Positions 1-8,304 are shown, counted from the first letter of the stretch. The stretch is DNA of 64,000 nt from Phytoamicus setariae (GCF_016722925.1 NZ_JAEQNC010000014.1:1-64000), one strand, 5' to 3'. The notes: generated by a model from the sequence alone, not told the origin. A program made the numbers and translations.

Positions 1-81
1 TAGAACCTCCGTTCTGTGTCGCGCATAAAATAGCGGTCCAAGCACGGAGGTCTCTCAACTACGATGTAGAACACGTCCAGT

Positions 82-100
82 CCTCCACCGTAGGTGGAGG
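82..100. repeat. short perfect inverted repeat
   Basis: Two perfect 8-bp arms (CCTCCACC and GGTGGAGG) flank a 3-base spacer. Only a weak T-rich stretch follows on the + strand. It could be a terminator for a gene left of the window or a chance palindrome. Confidence 0.35.
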
Positions 101-114
101 TTTACTTACTTCAT

Positions 115-140
115 AAAAAAGGCGGGCCCGAAGACCCGCC
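115..140 (-). terminator. Rho-independent terminator of the ABC transporter operon
   Basis: Read on the minus strand, a GGCGGG/CCCGCC stem with a TTCG-containing loop is followed by six T residues. It lies about 25 bases beyond the stop codon of the substrate-binding protein gene, the last gene of the five-gene operon. Confidence 0.85.
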
Positions 141-165
141 TTGCTGACTGCATCGTCGCGCGTGC

Positions 166-1137
166 TTACTTGGAAGCTTCCTCGGTGATTTCCATCGTGA
201 AGGCGCCTTCCGGCTTCTTGGTGATGATCTTCTGATCCAGCAGCGCCTTTTCGGTGCGCTCGTAGAGCGCCTTGTCAAGCTTGCCGTCCGGCTCGCCGAT
301 CAGCTTGGCGACTTCGCCCATCATGCGCTTCTGGTGGTTTTCGTCCTGGCCGCCATTTTCCATGACGATGCCAGCGGCTTCATCCGGATTGTCGATCGCG
401 TACTTCCAGCCCTTCATCGAAGCCTTGACGAACTTGACCATGTTAGCCTTGAACGCTGGGTCCTTCAGCTTGTCTTCCATGGCATAGAGGCCGTCTTCCA
501 TCAGGTCGTTGCCCATCGCCGAATAGTTGAAGACGGTCAGATCTTCCGGCTTGTAGCCGGCGTCGATCAGCTGCCAGTATTCGTTGTAGGTCATGACTGA
601 GATACAGTCGGCCTGCTTCTGGATCAGCGGCTGGACGTCGAAGCTCTGCTTGAGGACGGTTACGCCATCGGCGCCGCCATCGGTCTTCAGCCCGAGCTTG
701 TTCATCCAGGCGAAGAAGGGATACTCGTTGCCGTAGAACCAGACGCCGAGTGTCTTGCCCTTGAAATCGGCCTCGCTCTTGACCGGACCGTCCTTCGGGC
801 AGACCAGCTCCATGCCGGCCTTCTTGTAGGGCTGGGCTATGTTGACGAGGCCAACGCCCTTTTCGCGGGCTGCGAGCGCACCGCCCGCCCAGTCGACGAT
901 CACGTCGGCGCCGCCGCCGGCGATGACCTGTTCAGGCGCGATATCCGGGCCGCCCGGCTTGATTTCGACATCAAGGCCTTCTTCTTCATAGAAGCCCTTG
1001 TCCTTGGCGACGAAATAGCCAGCGAACTGAGACTGGGCGACCCATTTCAATTGCAGGGTCACCTTGTCGGCCGCAAGCGCGCTTCCGGCCATCAGCGACA
1101 TAGCGAGAGCAACAGTCATTTTCATTGCATTTTTCAT
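166..1137 (-). CDS. ABC transporter substrate-binding protein, NMT1/THI5-like
   Basis: Predicted periplasmic binding protein of 323 aa. Residues 1-22 form a Sec signal peptide ending in SALAA. The mature N-terminus, with LQLKWVAQSQFAGYFVAKDK followed by GFYEEEGLDVEI, is the hallmark of the NMT1/THI5 (SsuA/ThiY-like) family, whose members bind pyrimidines, riboflavin precursors, sulfonates or nitrate. It is the last gene of the operon, followed by a strong terminator. The adjacent dihydropyrimidinase and N-carbamoyl amidohydrolase genes make a pyrimidine, hydantoin or hydroxymethylpyrimidine the likeliest ligand; that is inference from context, since binding residues cannot be read reliably. 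Confidence 0.9.
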   Translation of the reverse strand: MKNAMKMTVALAMSLMAGSALAADKVTLQLKWVAQSQFAGYFVAKDKGFYEEEGLDVEIKPGGPDIAPEQVIAGGGADVIVDWAGGALAAREKGVGLVNIAQPYKKAGMELVCPKDGPVKSEADFKGKTLGVWFYGNEYPFFAWMNKLGLKTDGGADGVTVLKQSFDVQPLIQKQADCISVMTYNEYWQLIDAGYKPEDLTVFNYSAMGNDLMEDGLYAMEDKLKDPAFKANMVKFVKASMKGWKYAIDNPDEAAGIVMENGGQDENHQKRMMGEVAKLIGEPDGKLDKALYERTEKALLDQKIITKKPEGAFTMEITEEASK

Positions 1138-1170
1138 GCTTTAGTTCCCCTTTGTTGCGGCCCCGCCCGA

Positions 1171-2277
1171 CTAGCGGTAGGACGGATGCCAGAATGTCGT
1201 AACGCGTTCGAGAAGTGCGAGCGCGCCATAGAACAACGACCCGACAACGGCTGCAAGGGCTATTTCGGCCCACACCATGTCGAGATTCATCCGACCCACT
1301 TCGGTCGAGATTCGAAAGCCCATACCGACGATCGGCGTTCCGAAGAACTCCGAAACGAGTGCACCAATCAGGGCAAGAGTTGAGTTGATCTTAAGGGCGT
1401 TGAAGACAAACGGCATGGCTGCCGGAAGCCTGAGTTTGAACAGTGTCTGCCAGTGGCTTGAGCCGTAGGTGCGCATCAGGTCGCGCTCCATATGGCCGGC
1501 GCTTTTCAGTCCTTCGATGGTGTTCACCAGCATTGGGAAGAAGGTCATGATGATGACGACGGCAGCCTTGGACTGCCAGTCGAAGCCGAACCAGATGACC
1601 ATGACCGGCGCGACCCCGATGATCGGCAGTGCCGAGACGAGATTGCCGATGGGAAGCAGGCCGTTCGACAGGAACCGAAAGCGGTCGGCCAGGATCGCGA
1701 CGACGAATCCCGCGCCGGAGCCGACAACAAAGCCAAAGATCATCGCCTTGAGCACCGTCTGGCGGAAATCTGCGGCCAAGATCGGCAGAGAGGTCATGAT
1801 CTTGGCGCCGATCGCCGAGGGTGGTGGAAGCAGCACGAAGGGAATGCCCGCGCCGCGGGTAATCGCTTCCCAGAGGATGAGTATCCACAGTCCGAACAGC
1901 GTCGGGACCAGCACCCTGCCGACGAGAACGTTGCCCGAGCGTCTGGAACCGTCTCCCGAAAGCACGGTGACCAAACGCCAGGCCATCAGCCAGCAAGCGG
2001 CGAGCGCTGCAAAGAAGCCCTTGCTTGCCGTGCCCTCGGCGCCGGAGATCGTTCCGATCAGCAGGAACACTGCAACATGTGTGAGCGCCGCAAAGAGGAA
2101 GATCGACGATGGTTTGGATCCGCCCGTACAGGATGCAAGGGCGGCGGCTGCGATCAGCATGACGATGACGACTGTCACCGATGTCGTCGCGGCTGCCGTG
2201 AAGGGAAGGTTGAAGACGCTGAGCACCAGCGCGATGAAGGCCAGGACTGCCTGCCAGTTTGGTTTGAAACGCATCAT
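1171..2277 (-). CDS. ABC transporter permease with N-terminal membrane extension
   Basis: Inner-membrane permease of 368 aa. The C-terminal ~220 residues are a BPD_transp_1 (SsuC/TauC-type) domain with a clear EAA loop (EGLKSAGHMERDLMRTYGSS) that contacts the ATPase. The first ~110 residues add about three hydrophobic segments not needed in this family, making it longer than the usual ~260 aa. Its ATG overlaps the stop codon of the upstream permease gene, so the two are translationally coupled and probably form a heterodimeric pore. Confidence 0.9.
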   Translation of the reverse strand: MMRFKPNWQAVLAFIALVLSVFNLPFTAAATTSVTVVIVMLIAAAALASCTGGSKPSSIFLFAALTHVAVFLLIGTISGAEGTASKGFFAALAACWLMAWRLVTVLSGDGSRRSGNVLVGRVLVPTLFGLWILILWEAITRGAGIPFVLLPPPSAIGAKIMTSLPILAADFRQTVLKAMIFGFVVGSGAGFVVAILADRFRFLSNGLLPIGNLVSALPIIGVAPVMVIWFGFDWQSKAAVVIIMTFFPMLVNTIEGLKSAGHMERDLMRTYGSSHWQTLFKLRLPAAMPFVFNALKINSTLALIGALVSEFFGTPIVGMGFRISTEVGRMNLDMVWAEIALAAVVGSLFYGALALLERVTTFWHPSYR

Positions 2278-3161
2278 TCCGGCCTCCCGCCCATTCTGGC
2301 AGCGACCATGCGGCCGGCGATGTCAACCACCGTCACGAGCATGATGGCGACGACAGAGCCTGCGACCAGTGCCGCCCAGACATCGATTGTCTGGCTGTAA
2401 TACGAACCCGCGAGCAGCTTGGAGCCGATGCCGGCGACTGCGCCCGTCGGTAATTCGCCGACGATGGCGCCTACGAGGCTTGCGGCAACCGCCACCTTGA
2501 TCGAGGTGAAGAAGAATGGCACCGATGCCGGCAGCCGGAGCTTCCAGAAAGTCTGCGCCTTGGTGGCGTGGTAGGTGTGCACGAGGTCCAGATGCATCGG
2601 ATCGGGCGAGCGCAAGCCCTTGACCATGCCGACCGCGACCGGGAAGAACGAGAGATAGGTTGAGATCAGCGCTTTCGGCAGGATGCCGGTTACATTGACC
2701 GCTGCCAGAACGACCACGATCATCGGTGCGATCGCCAGGATAGGGATGGTCTGGGAGGCGATGATCCATGGCAGGAACGAACGCTCCAGCGCTGGAATAT
2801 GGACGATGCCAACGGCGATCAACACGCCGAGCACGGTGCCCATTGCAAATCCCAGCAATGTCGACGAAAGCGTCACCCACGAATGATAGACGAGGCTACG
2901 GTTGGACCACGGCTTGACCGTGAATACGTATTTGTAGAGGTTTTCCGCCACCTGATGCGGGGCCGGCATCGTCGGTTTCGGCTGCGACCAGGTCTTGGCG
3001 ACCAACTCGGTGAACGTCGATGTCACCCCGTCGCGCTTGTCTTGATCGCGCTGGAAGGGCGCATTCATGAAGATTGCGGCCAGATACCATGCAATGAGAA
3101 TGAGCACCGAGATTGTCAGTACCGGTACGACCTTGTCTGATGTCTTGGAGGTGCCTGCCAT
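2274..3161 (-). CDS. ABC transporter permease
   Basis: Second inner-membrane permease, 295 aa, BPD_transp_1 family. One N-terminal membrane segment (about residues 12-32) precedes a ~70-residue polar stretch and then the core permease domain, with an EAA loop around KGLRSPDPMHLDLVHTYHAT. It starts one base after the stop codon of the EmrE-like gene and overlaps the next permease by four bases, so it is firmly inside the operon. Confidence 0.9.
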   Translation of the reverse strand: MAGTSKTSDKVVPVLTISVLILIAWYLAAIFMNAPFQRDQDKRDGVTSTFTELVAKTWSQPKPTMPAPHQVAENLYKYVFTVKPWSNRSLVYHSWVTLSSTLLGFAMGTVLGVLIAVGIVHIPALERSFLPWIIASQTIPILAIAPMIVVVLAAVNVTGILPKALISTYLSFFPVAVGMVKGLRSPDPMHLDLVHTYHATKAQTFWKLRLPASVPFFFTSIKVAVAASLVGAIVGELPTGAVAGIGSKLLAGSYYSQTIDVWAALVAGSVVAIMLVTVVDIAGRMVAARMGGRPE

Positions 3162-3162
3162 C

Positions 3163-3498
3163 TCAGGCGCTCCCTGTCGAAGGCCACATCATCAGCACCA
3201 TGGCCGCAACGCCGAGCACGAGCCCGCCGACCTGCAGGCTGGACAGCCGCTCGCCATAGAAGCTGAAGGCGATGAGGTTGACGAGAATGAGCTGGGTGAT
3301 AGCCGAAATGGAAATAGCCAGCCCAAGTCCCCCTTCGCGCATCAGTTTCAGCATGATCAGGTTTCCTGTGACATAGAGGCACATGGAAAACACCACCCAC
3401 AGCACGTTGTTGGTGCTGACATAGGCGCGTGAGGAGGTCGCGGCTGCCATGAAGATCGCCGACGAGGTGAGCAGCCAGACGATAAAACCCAGTTTCAT
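3163..3498 (-). CDS. small EmrE/EamA-like four-helix membrane protein
   Basis: Protein of 111 aa with four predicted transmembrane helices and the size and look of a half-size EamA/SMR transporter (GERLSSLQVGGLVLGVAAMV near the C-terminus). I chose ATG at 3498 because GGAG lies six bases upstream on the minus strand; an in-frame TTG at 3510 would overlap that ribosome site. It sits between the ATPase and permease genes with 33-base and 1-base gaps, so it is almost certainly co-transcribed. A role as exporter, accessory subunit or metabolite carrier is open. It lacks the clear AEVxAT motif of SugE/EmrE proteins. Confidence 0.8.
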   Translation of the reverse strand: MKLGFIVWLLTSSAIFMAAATSSRAYVSTNNVLWVVFSMCLYVTGNLIMLKLMREGGLGLAISISAITQLILVNLIAFSFYGERLSSLQVGGLVLGVAAMVLMMWPSTGSA

Positions 3499-3531
3499 AA
3501 TGCACTCCAAGCCGCTTTGTGCGGCGCTTTT

Positions 3532-4326
3532 TCAATGTTCTTCATAGCTGTGTCCCGCCCGCAGGCCTTCGCGAACGCGGTGGGCGATCTTGAGGAACTC
3601 GGCACTTTCACGGATTTCCAGCGGCCGCTCGCGGGGAAGCGTGGATTCGATGACATCGGTCACGCGGCCCGGACGCGGGCTCATCACGACGATCTTGGTG
3701 GAGAGATAGACGGCTTCCGGAATGGAGTGCGTGACGAAACAGATCGTCTTGTTGGTCCGTTCCCAGAGTTTCAGCAGCTGTTCGTTGAGGTGGTCGCGGA
3801 CGATTTCGTCGAGCGCGCCGAATGGTTCGTCCATCAGCAGCAGATCGGCATCGAAGGCAAGCGCGCGGGCAATCGAGGCGCGCTGCTGCATGCCGCCGGA
3901 AAGTTGCCACGGGTATTTCTTGCCGAAGCCCGACAAGTTGACGAGATCGAGGGTCCGCTCGATGCGCGCCTTTTGCTCGCTGGCGGGATAGCCCATGATT
4001 TCTAGCGGCAGAGCGATGTTCTTCTCGATGGTGCGCCAGGGATAGAGGGCGGCCGCCTGGAACACGTAGCCGTAGGCGCCCTTGCGGCGCGCCTGGTCCG
4101 GCGTCATGCCGTTGACGAGGATCGTGCCCGATGTCGGCTTTTCCAGATCGGCGATCGTGCGCAGGAATGTCGTCTTGCCGCAACCGGAGGGGCCGATGAA
4201 GGAGACGAAATCACCCCTGCGGATATCCAGATTGACGTCGGTGAGCGCGGTTACCGGCCCGTCGCTGGTGTGGAAAGTCAGGCCTAGATTGCACGCCGAA
4301 ACGACGGATTCATTGGTGTTTGACAT
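3532..4326 (-). CDS. ABC transporter ATP-binding protein, SsuB/TauB type
   Basis: Cytoplasmic ATPase of 264 aa and first gene of the import operon. The Walker A motif GPSGCGKT (about residues 44-51), signature LSGGMQQR, Walker B LLLMDEPFGALDE and switch His (CFVTHS) are all intact. It belongs to the nitrate/sulfonate/taurine class that pairs with NMT1/THI5-like binding proteins. The gene is divergent from the cupin gene, with 83 bases between start codons that must hold both promoters. Confidence 0.92.
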   Translation of the reverse strand: MSNTNESVVSACNLGLTFHTSDGPVTALTDVNLDIRRGDFVSFIGPSGCGKTTFLRTIADLEKPTSGTILVNGMTPDQARRKGAYGYVFQAAALYPWRTIEKNIALPLEIMGYPASEQKARIERTLDLVNLSGFGKKYPWQLSGGMQQRASIARALAFDADLLLMDEPFGALDEIVRDHLNEQLLKLWERTNKTICFVTHSIPEAVYLSTKIVVMSPRPGRVTDVIESTLPRERPLEIRESAEFLKIAHRVREGLRAGHSYEEH

Positions 4327-4409
4327 ATTTACCCAGTTTCACTCTGATATGTTCCCCACGGGCGGTTGATCCGTCCTGTGATGATTGTCCCGGTTCGAGG
4401 ATTGTCGCT

Positions 4410-4823
4410 ATGTCATCATCCCCTTTTCCCGATTGCAAGCTGATCCGGCCCGCTGTCCCCTACGATGGCAAGCAGGGGTTCACCTATCTCGAAGGTATTT
4501 CTCGGCAATCTGTCGGCGCCAATGCGCTCTGCATGATGCTGTTGACCATACCGCCCGGCGGGCGGGCGAAACCGCATCTGCATGAGGCGCATGAAACGGC
4601 GATCTTCATCCTGTCGGGCGAAGCCGAAGCCTATTACGGTGCGCGGCTCGAGCACAGCGTCGTCACCCGGGCGGGCGACATGTTCTACATCCCGGCCGGC
4701 ATCCCGCATTTCGCGGTCAACCGGTCGGCGACAGAGCCCTGCAGCGCCGTGATAGCGCGCACGGACCCCAACGAGCAGGAGAGCGTGGTGCTGCTGCCGG
4801 AACTGGAGGGGCTGGTGGAGTGA
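4410..4823 (+). CDS. cupin domain protein
   Basis: Small single-domain cupin of 137 aa. Both cupin motifs are present: PHLHEAHETAIFILSG with His/His/Glu metal ligands, and GDMFYIPAGIPHFAVN. The ATG at 4410 has GAGG nine bases upstream; the open frame reaches further 5' (4320) into the divergent promoter region, which I consider non-coding. It may act on or sense a catabolite of the neighbouring pyrimidine/hydantoin pathway, but the substrate cannot be deduced. Confidence 0.85.
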   Translation: MSSSPFPDCKLIRPAVPYDGKQGFTYLEGISRQSVGANALCMMLLTIPPGGRAKPHLHEAHETAIFILSGEAEAYYGARLEHSVVTRAGDMFYIPAGIPHFAVNRSATEPCSAVIARTDPNEQESVVLLPELEGLVE

Positions 4824-4841
4824 GACTCCGCGATCAAAATT

Positions 4842-5024
4842 ACCCCCCTCAGCCCTGCCGGGCATCTCCCCCCCAGGGGGGGAGATTGTTGGTGCCATAC
4901 GCGACGTCTTGCTACGGGCTTTCTCAATCCTTCGGACAGGATTTCGAGCTGATGCAATGTCGGGGCCAAAAATAGCCGATCTCCCCCCTTGAGGGGGAGA
5001 TGTCGCGAAGCGACAGAGGGGGGT
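4842..5024. repeat. rhizobial intergenic mosaic repeat (RIME-like)
   Basis: This ~183-bp stretch has matching inverted ends. The left end runs ACCCCCCTC…CATCTCCCCCCCAGGGGGGAGAT and the right end ATCTCCCCC…GGGGGAGATGTCGCGAAGCGACAGAGGGGGGT, each forming its own C-rich/G-rich hairpin. This is the look of the abundant palindromic intergenic elements of Rhizobium and Mesorhizobium. It fills the gap between the convergent cupin and hydA genes and may end transcription from both. Confidence 0.75.
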
Positions 5025-5052
5025 GTTTCGGACCACGCCAAACTTCAAGCGA

Positions 5053-6507
5053 TCACACCCCGCTGGCCGGTATGCCAGAGCGCTGGACCTTGCGCGGTGC
5101 GGTGACTTCCTTCCATTTGGTCAGCGCCGAGGATACCGCCGGGAAGGGCTCGCGGGCGATGAACTGGCCGTGGCCCTCGCGGGTCTTGATGGTGGTTTCC
5201 TCTATGGCGACATGGCCACGTGTCAGCGTGTAGCGCGGCAGGCCGGTGACGGCCTTGCCCTCGAAGACGTTGTAGTCGATCGCCGACTGCTGGCTGGCAG
5301 CCGAGATCGTCTTGGAACGCTTCGGATCCCACACCACGATGTCGGCATCGGCGCCGACCAGGATCGCGCCCTTGCGGGGATAGATGTTGAGGATCTTGGC
5401 AATGTTGGTCGAGGTGACCGCGACGAACTCGTTCATGGTGATGCGGCCGGTCGCGACGCCATAGGTCCACAACATCGGCATGCGGTCTTCAAGCCCGCCG
5501 GTGCCGTTGGGGATCTTGGTGAAATCGCCGACGCCGGTGCGCTTCTGCGCCGTGGTAAATGCGCAATGGTCGGTTGCCACCACCTGCAGCGAGCCGGATT
5601 GCAGGCCGGCCCAGAGGCTGTCCTGATGCAGCTTGTTGCGGAACGGCGGGCTCATGACGCGGCGGGCGGCGTGATCCCAATCCGGGTTGGCATATTCGCT
5701 GTCGTCGAGCGTCAGGTGCTGGATGAGCGGTTCGCCATAGACACGCATGCCGTTTTGGCGGGCGCGGCGGATCGCTTCATGGGCCTGTTCGCAGGAGGTG
5801 TGCACGACATAGAGCGGTGCGCCGACGGCGTTGGCAATGATGATCGCCCGGTTGGTCGCTTCGCCTTCGAGTTCGGCGGGGCGGGAATAGGCATGCGCCT
5901 CGGGGCCGTTGTTGCCTTCGGCAAGCAGCTTTGCCTGCATCTGGGCGACGACGTCACCGTTTTCGGCGTGCACCAGCGGAAGTGCGCCAAGGGCTGCGCA
6001 GCGCTGGAAGGACGAGAACATCTCGTCGTCGTCGACCATCAGCGCGCCCTTGTAGGCCATGAAGTGCTTGAAGGTGTTGATACCCTTCTCCTTGACGACG
6101 ATCTCCATCTCGTCGAACACCTGTTCGCCCCACCAGGTGATGGCCATATGGAACGAATAGTCGGCGTTGGCGCGGGTGGACTTGTTGTCCCACATCTGCA
6201 GCGCCTCGAGCAGCGACTGGCCGGGTGAGGGCAGGCAGAAATCCACCACCATGGTCGTGCCGCCGGCCAGACCGGCGCGCGTGCCGCTTTCGAAATCGTC
6301 GGAGGAATAGGTGCCCATGAACGGCATTTCGAGATGCACGTGCGGATCGATGCCGCCGGGCATGACATAACAGCCCGTCGCATCCAGCGTCTCGTCGCCG
6401 GAAAGGTTGGGACCGATCTCGACGATCCTGCCGCCGTCGATCTTCACATCGGCCTTGTAGGTCAGGTCGGCGGTAACGATGGTGCCGCCCTTGATGACTG
6501 TGGTCAT
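5053..6507 (-). CDS. hydA: dihydropyrimidinase / D-hydantoinase
   Basis: Cyclic amidohydrolase of 484 aa, the usual length of the family. It opens the dihydrouracil/dihydrothymine ring (and hydantoins) to N-carbamoyl amino acids, step 2 of reductive pyrimidine breakdown. The metal ligands are visible: DPHVHLEMP (HxH), the Lys of HFMAYKGAL that becomes carboxylated, LVHAENGD, VVHTSCEQAH and the Asp of TDHCAF. The start at 6507 has GGGGAG seven bases upstream; the open frame to 6534 is not needed. Last gene of the hydC–small protein–hydA operon. Confidence 0.95.
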   Translation of the reverse strand: MTTVIKGGTIVTADLTYKADVKIDGGRIVEIGPNLSGDETLDATGCYVMPGGIDPHVHLEMPFMGTYSSDDFESGTRAGLAGGTTMVVDFCLPSPGQSLLEALQMWDNKSTRANADYSFHMAITWWGEQVFDEMEIVVKEKGINTFKHFMAYKGALMVDDDEMFSSFQRCAALGALPLVHAENGDVVAQMQAKLLAEGNNGPEAHAYSRPAELEGEATNRAIIIANAVGAPLYVVHTSCEQAHEAIRRARQNGMRVYGEPLIQHLTLDDSEYANPDWDHAARRVMSPPFRNKLHQDSLWAGLQSGSLQVVATDHCAFTTAQKRTGVGDFTKIPNGTGGLEDRMPMLWTYGVATGRITMNEFVAVTSTNIAKILNIYPRKGAILVGADADIVVWDPKRSKTISAASQQSAIDYNVFEGKAVTGLPRYTLTRGHVAIEETTIKTREGHGQFIAREPFPAVSSALTKWKEVTAPRKVQRSGIPASGV

Positions 6508-6577
6508 TTCCAAACTCCCCGTTATTCTTTGCATATCCGCTGTGGGCGAGCCACCAGACGGACTAAGCGTCTAAAGT

Positions 6578-6811
6578 TTATTCCTCATCTGTGAGGAAAT
6601 GGCGGGCAGCCTCCAGAGCCATGTCATGATCCTGCTGGAAGCTAGGGTGGCGCTTCTCCAATGCGCATTCAAGATTCCAAAGTGCGCGTCGTTCAGCGCT
6701 GCTTGCCTTCTTCTCGTCGTAAAGAAAATTCGGCAACCATTGGAGGAGAGCAGACAGGACAACGATTTCTGCTGCAGTTAGATCCGGTATCGCCTCGATT
6801 TTTCGGATCAC
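6578..6811 (-). CDS. small acidic protein translationally coupled to hydC
   Basis: Unrecognised 77-aa protein, mostly helical in appearance and acidic, with no signal peptide or membrane segment. Its GTG start overlaps the hydC stop codon (GTGA), a clear sign of translational coupling, and it ends 70 bases before hydA. The composition (many Ala, Leu, Glu; a WNLECALEKRHPS segment) looks like genuine coding sequence. A role as partner or modulator of one of the two flanking enzymes is only an inference from position. Confidence 0.65.
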   Translation of the reverse strand: MIRKIEAIPDLTAAEIVVLSALLQWLPNFLYDEKKASSAERRALWNLECALEKRHPSFQQDHDMALEAARHFLTDEE

Positions 6812-8058
6812 TCCACGATCCCCGCCGTCTCCACCACTGCCCTAAGCAGCACGTCGGCGCCGGCGCTTGCCCATTCCTTGGAAATCTCCTCCGCCTCGTT
6901 GTGGCTGAGGCCGCCGACGCAGGGGCACATGATCATGGTGGTGGGAGCCACTTTGGCGGCCCAGCAGGCATCGTGGCCGGCGCCGGAAATCAGGTTCATG
7001 TGGGAGTAACCGAGGTCTTCGGCGGCCTTGCGGACAGCCGAGACGAGTGTCGGATCGAAGGTCACAGGATCGAAATGGCCGACGGCCTCGACAGAGTAGC
7101 CGACACCGAGTGCCTCACAGATCGCGGTCGCTTCCTTCTCGATGCGGGCGCGCATGCCGTCGAGCTTGGTCTGGTCCGGCGAACGGATGTCGACCGTGAA
7201 CACCACTTTGCCCGGCAGCACGTTGCGCGAATTCGGCGAGAAAAACACCTGGCCGACGCCGCCCACGGCGCCCGGCTGGTTTTCCATCGCCACGCCCTGC
7301 ACCATTTCCACGATCCGCGCCATCGCGAGACCGGCATTGACGCGCAGGTTCATCGGCGTCGAACCGGTATGTGCCTCGCGGCCAGTCAGCGTGAATTCCA
7401 GCCACCAGAGGCCCTGACAATGGGTGACGACGCCGATCTGCTTGTCCTCGGCTTCGAGGATCGGCCCTTGTTCGATATGGTACTCGAAATAGGCGTGCAT
7501 CTTGCGGGCACCAACCTCCTCGTCGCCCTGCCAGCCGATGCGCTTGAGTTCCTCGCCGAACTGCTTGCCCTCGGGATCCTTGCGGTCATAGGCAAAATCG
7601 AGCGAGTGAACGCCGGCAAACACGCCGGAGGCCAGCATGGCGGGCGCAAAACGCGCGCCTTCCTCGTTGGTCCAGTTGGTGACGACGATCGGGTGCCTGG
7701 TCTTGATACCGAGGTCGTTCATGGTGCGCACGACCTCCAGGCCGGCGAGAACGCCCAGTACGCCATCGTATTTGCCGCCGGTCGGCTGCGTGTCGAGATG
7801 CGAGCCGATATGGACGGGTAGGGCATCGGGATCGGTGCCGGGTCGTGTTGCGAACATGTTGCCGATCTTGTCGACGCCCATCGTCAACCCGGCATTATCG
7901 CACCATGACTTGAAGAGCTTGCGGCCTTCGCCGTCCTCGTCGGTCAGCGTCTGGCGATTGTTGCCTCCGGCAATGCCGGGGCCGATCTTTGCCATATCCA
8001 TCAGCGAATCCCAAAGGCGGTCGCCGTTGATGCGCATATTTTCGCCGGGTGCAGTCAT
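6808..8058 (-). CDS. hydC: Zn-dependent N-carbamoyl amino acid amidohydrolase (M20 family)
   Basis: Protein of 416 aa of the M20/allantoate amidohydrolase–beta-ureidopropionase family. It removes the carbamoyl group from N-carbamoyl-beta-alanine, step 3 of reductive pyrimidine degradation, or from N-carbamoyl amino acids of hydantoins. Seen: VHIGSHLDTQPTGGKYDG (metal His and Asp), TNWTNEEGARFAP (catalytic and metal Glu pair), and MISG-type end ISGAGHDACWAAKVAPTTMI. ATG at 8058 follows GGGAGA with good spacing; longer frames upstream run through the operator region and are rejected. First gene of its operon, facing the TetR gene. Confidence 0.92.
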   Translation of the reverse strand: MTAPGENMRINGDRLWDSLMDMAKIGPGIAGGNNRQTLTDEDGEGRKLFKSWCDNAGLTMGVDKIGNMFATRPGTDPDALPVHIGSHLDTQPTGGKYDGVLGVLAGLEVVRTMNDLGIKTRHPIVVTNWTNEEGARFAPAMLASGVFAGVHSLDFAYDRKDPEGKQFGEELKRIGWQGDEEVGARKMHAYFEYHIEQGPILEAEDKQIGVVTHCQGLWWLEFTLTGREAHTGSTPMNLRVNAGLAMARIVEMVQGVAMENQPGAVGGVGQVFFSPNSRNVLPGKVVFTVDIRSPDQTKLDGMRARIEKEATAICEALGVGYSVEAVGHFDPVTFDPTLVSAVRKAAEDLGYSHMNLISGAGHDACWAAKVAPTTMIMCPCVGGLSHNEAEEISKEWASAGADVLLRAVVETAGIVE

Positions 8059-8071
8059 GATCATTCTCCCA

Positions 8072-8113
8072 TGCAAGACACTTGCAATGCTGGCGCATGG
8101 CAATCCCATGCGC
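8072..8113 (-). promoter_or_regulatory. two hairpins in the hydC leader
   Basis: Just upstream of the hydC ribosome site are two perfect stem-loops: TGCAAG–ACA–CTTGCA (8072-8086) and GCGCATGG–CAATC–CCATGCGC (8093-8113). Any transcript starting near the operator at 8200 would carry both. They could protect the mRNA or affect translation; I know of no riboswitch class that matches. Confidence 0.45.
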
Positions 8114-8199
8114 ATATTGTTCCCCACGATCACCGGGTTGTTGTTTTTCTTGTTTCCCGAAATGGACAGTTGCGTTCTTAGGGCGTTTTGTCCAATAGT

Positions 8200-8215
8200 T
8201 TGACCGTTTGGTAAA
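8200..8215. promoter_or_regulatory. RutR-like operator between hydC and its TetR regulator
   Basis: The 16-bp palindrome TTGACCGTTTGGTAAA matches the E. coli RutR consensus TTGACCANNTGGTCAA at all but two defined positions. It lies in the divergent region between hydC and the RutR-like gene. A near copy (on the minus strand TTTACCGTTTGATAAA) lies upstream of preT at 27741-27756. The match to a known consensus plus its repetition at a second gene set of the same pathway makes an operator likely. Confidence 0.75.
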
Positions 8216-8304
8216 CATTGCAATTTCTGACGCCGCACTCAAGTCGAAAAAGAAAAGATACTTACATTTTTCGGACAGGGGTGAAGACGGGAGCATCCGA
8301 TTTC

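Noticed and set aside
4327-4409. Search for a third RutR-like palindrome in the ABC operon promoter.
   Set aside because: TTGACATATTTACCC-like sequence there does not keep the symmetric ACC/GGT arms, so I do not claim regulation of the transporter by the same protein.
5023-6228. A 401-codon + strand frame opposite hydA.
   Set aside because: It begins inside an intergenic repeat and has no ribosome site; the hydantoinase on the other strand has all catalytic residues.
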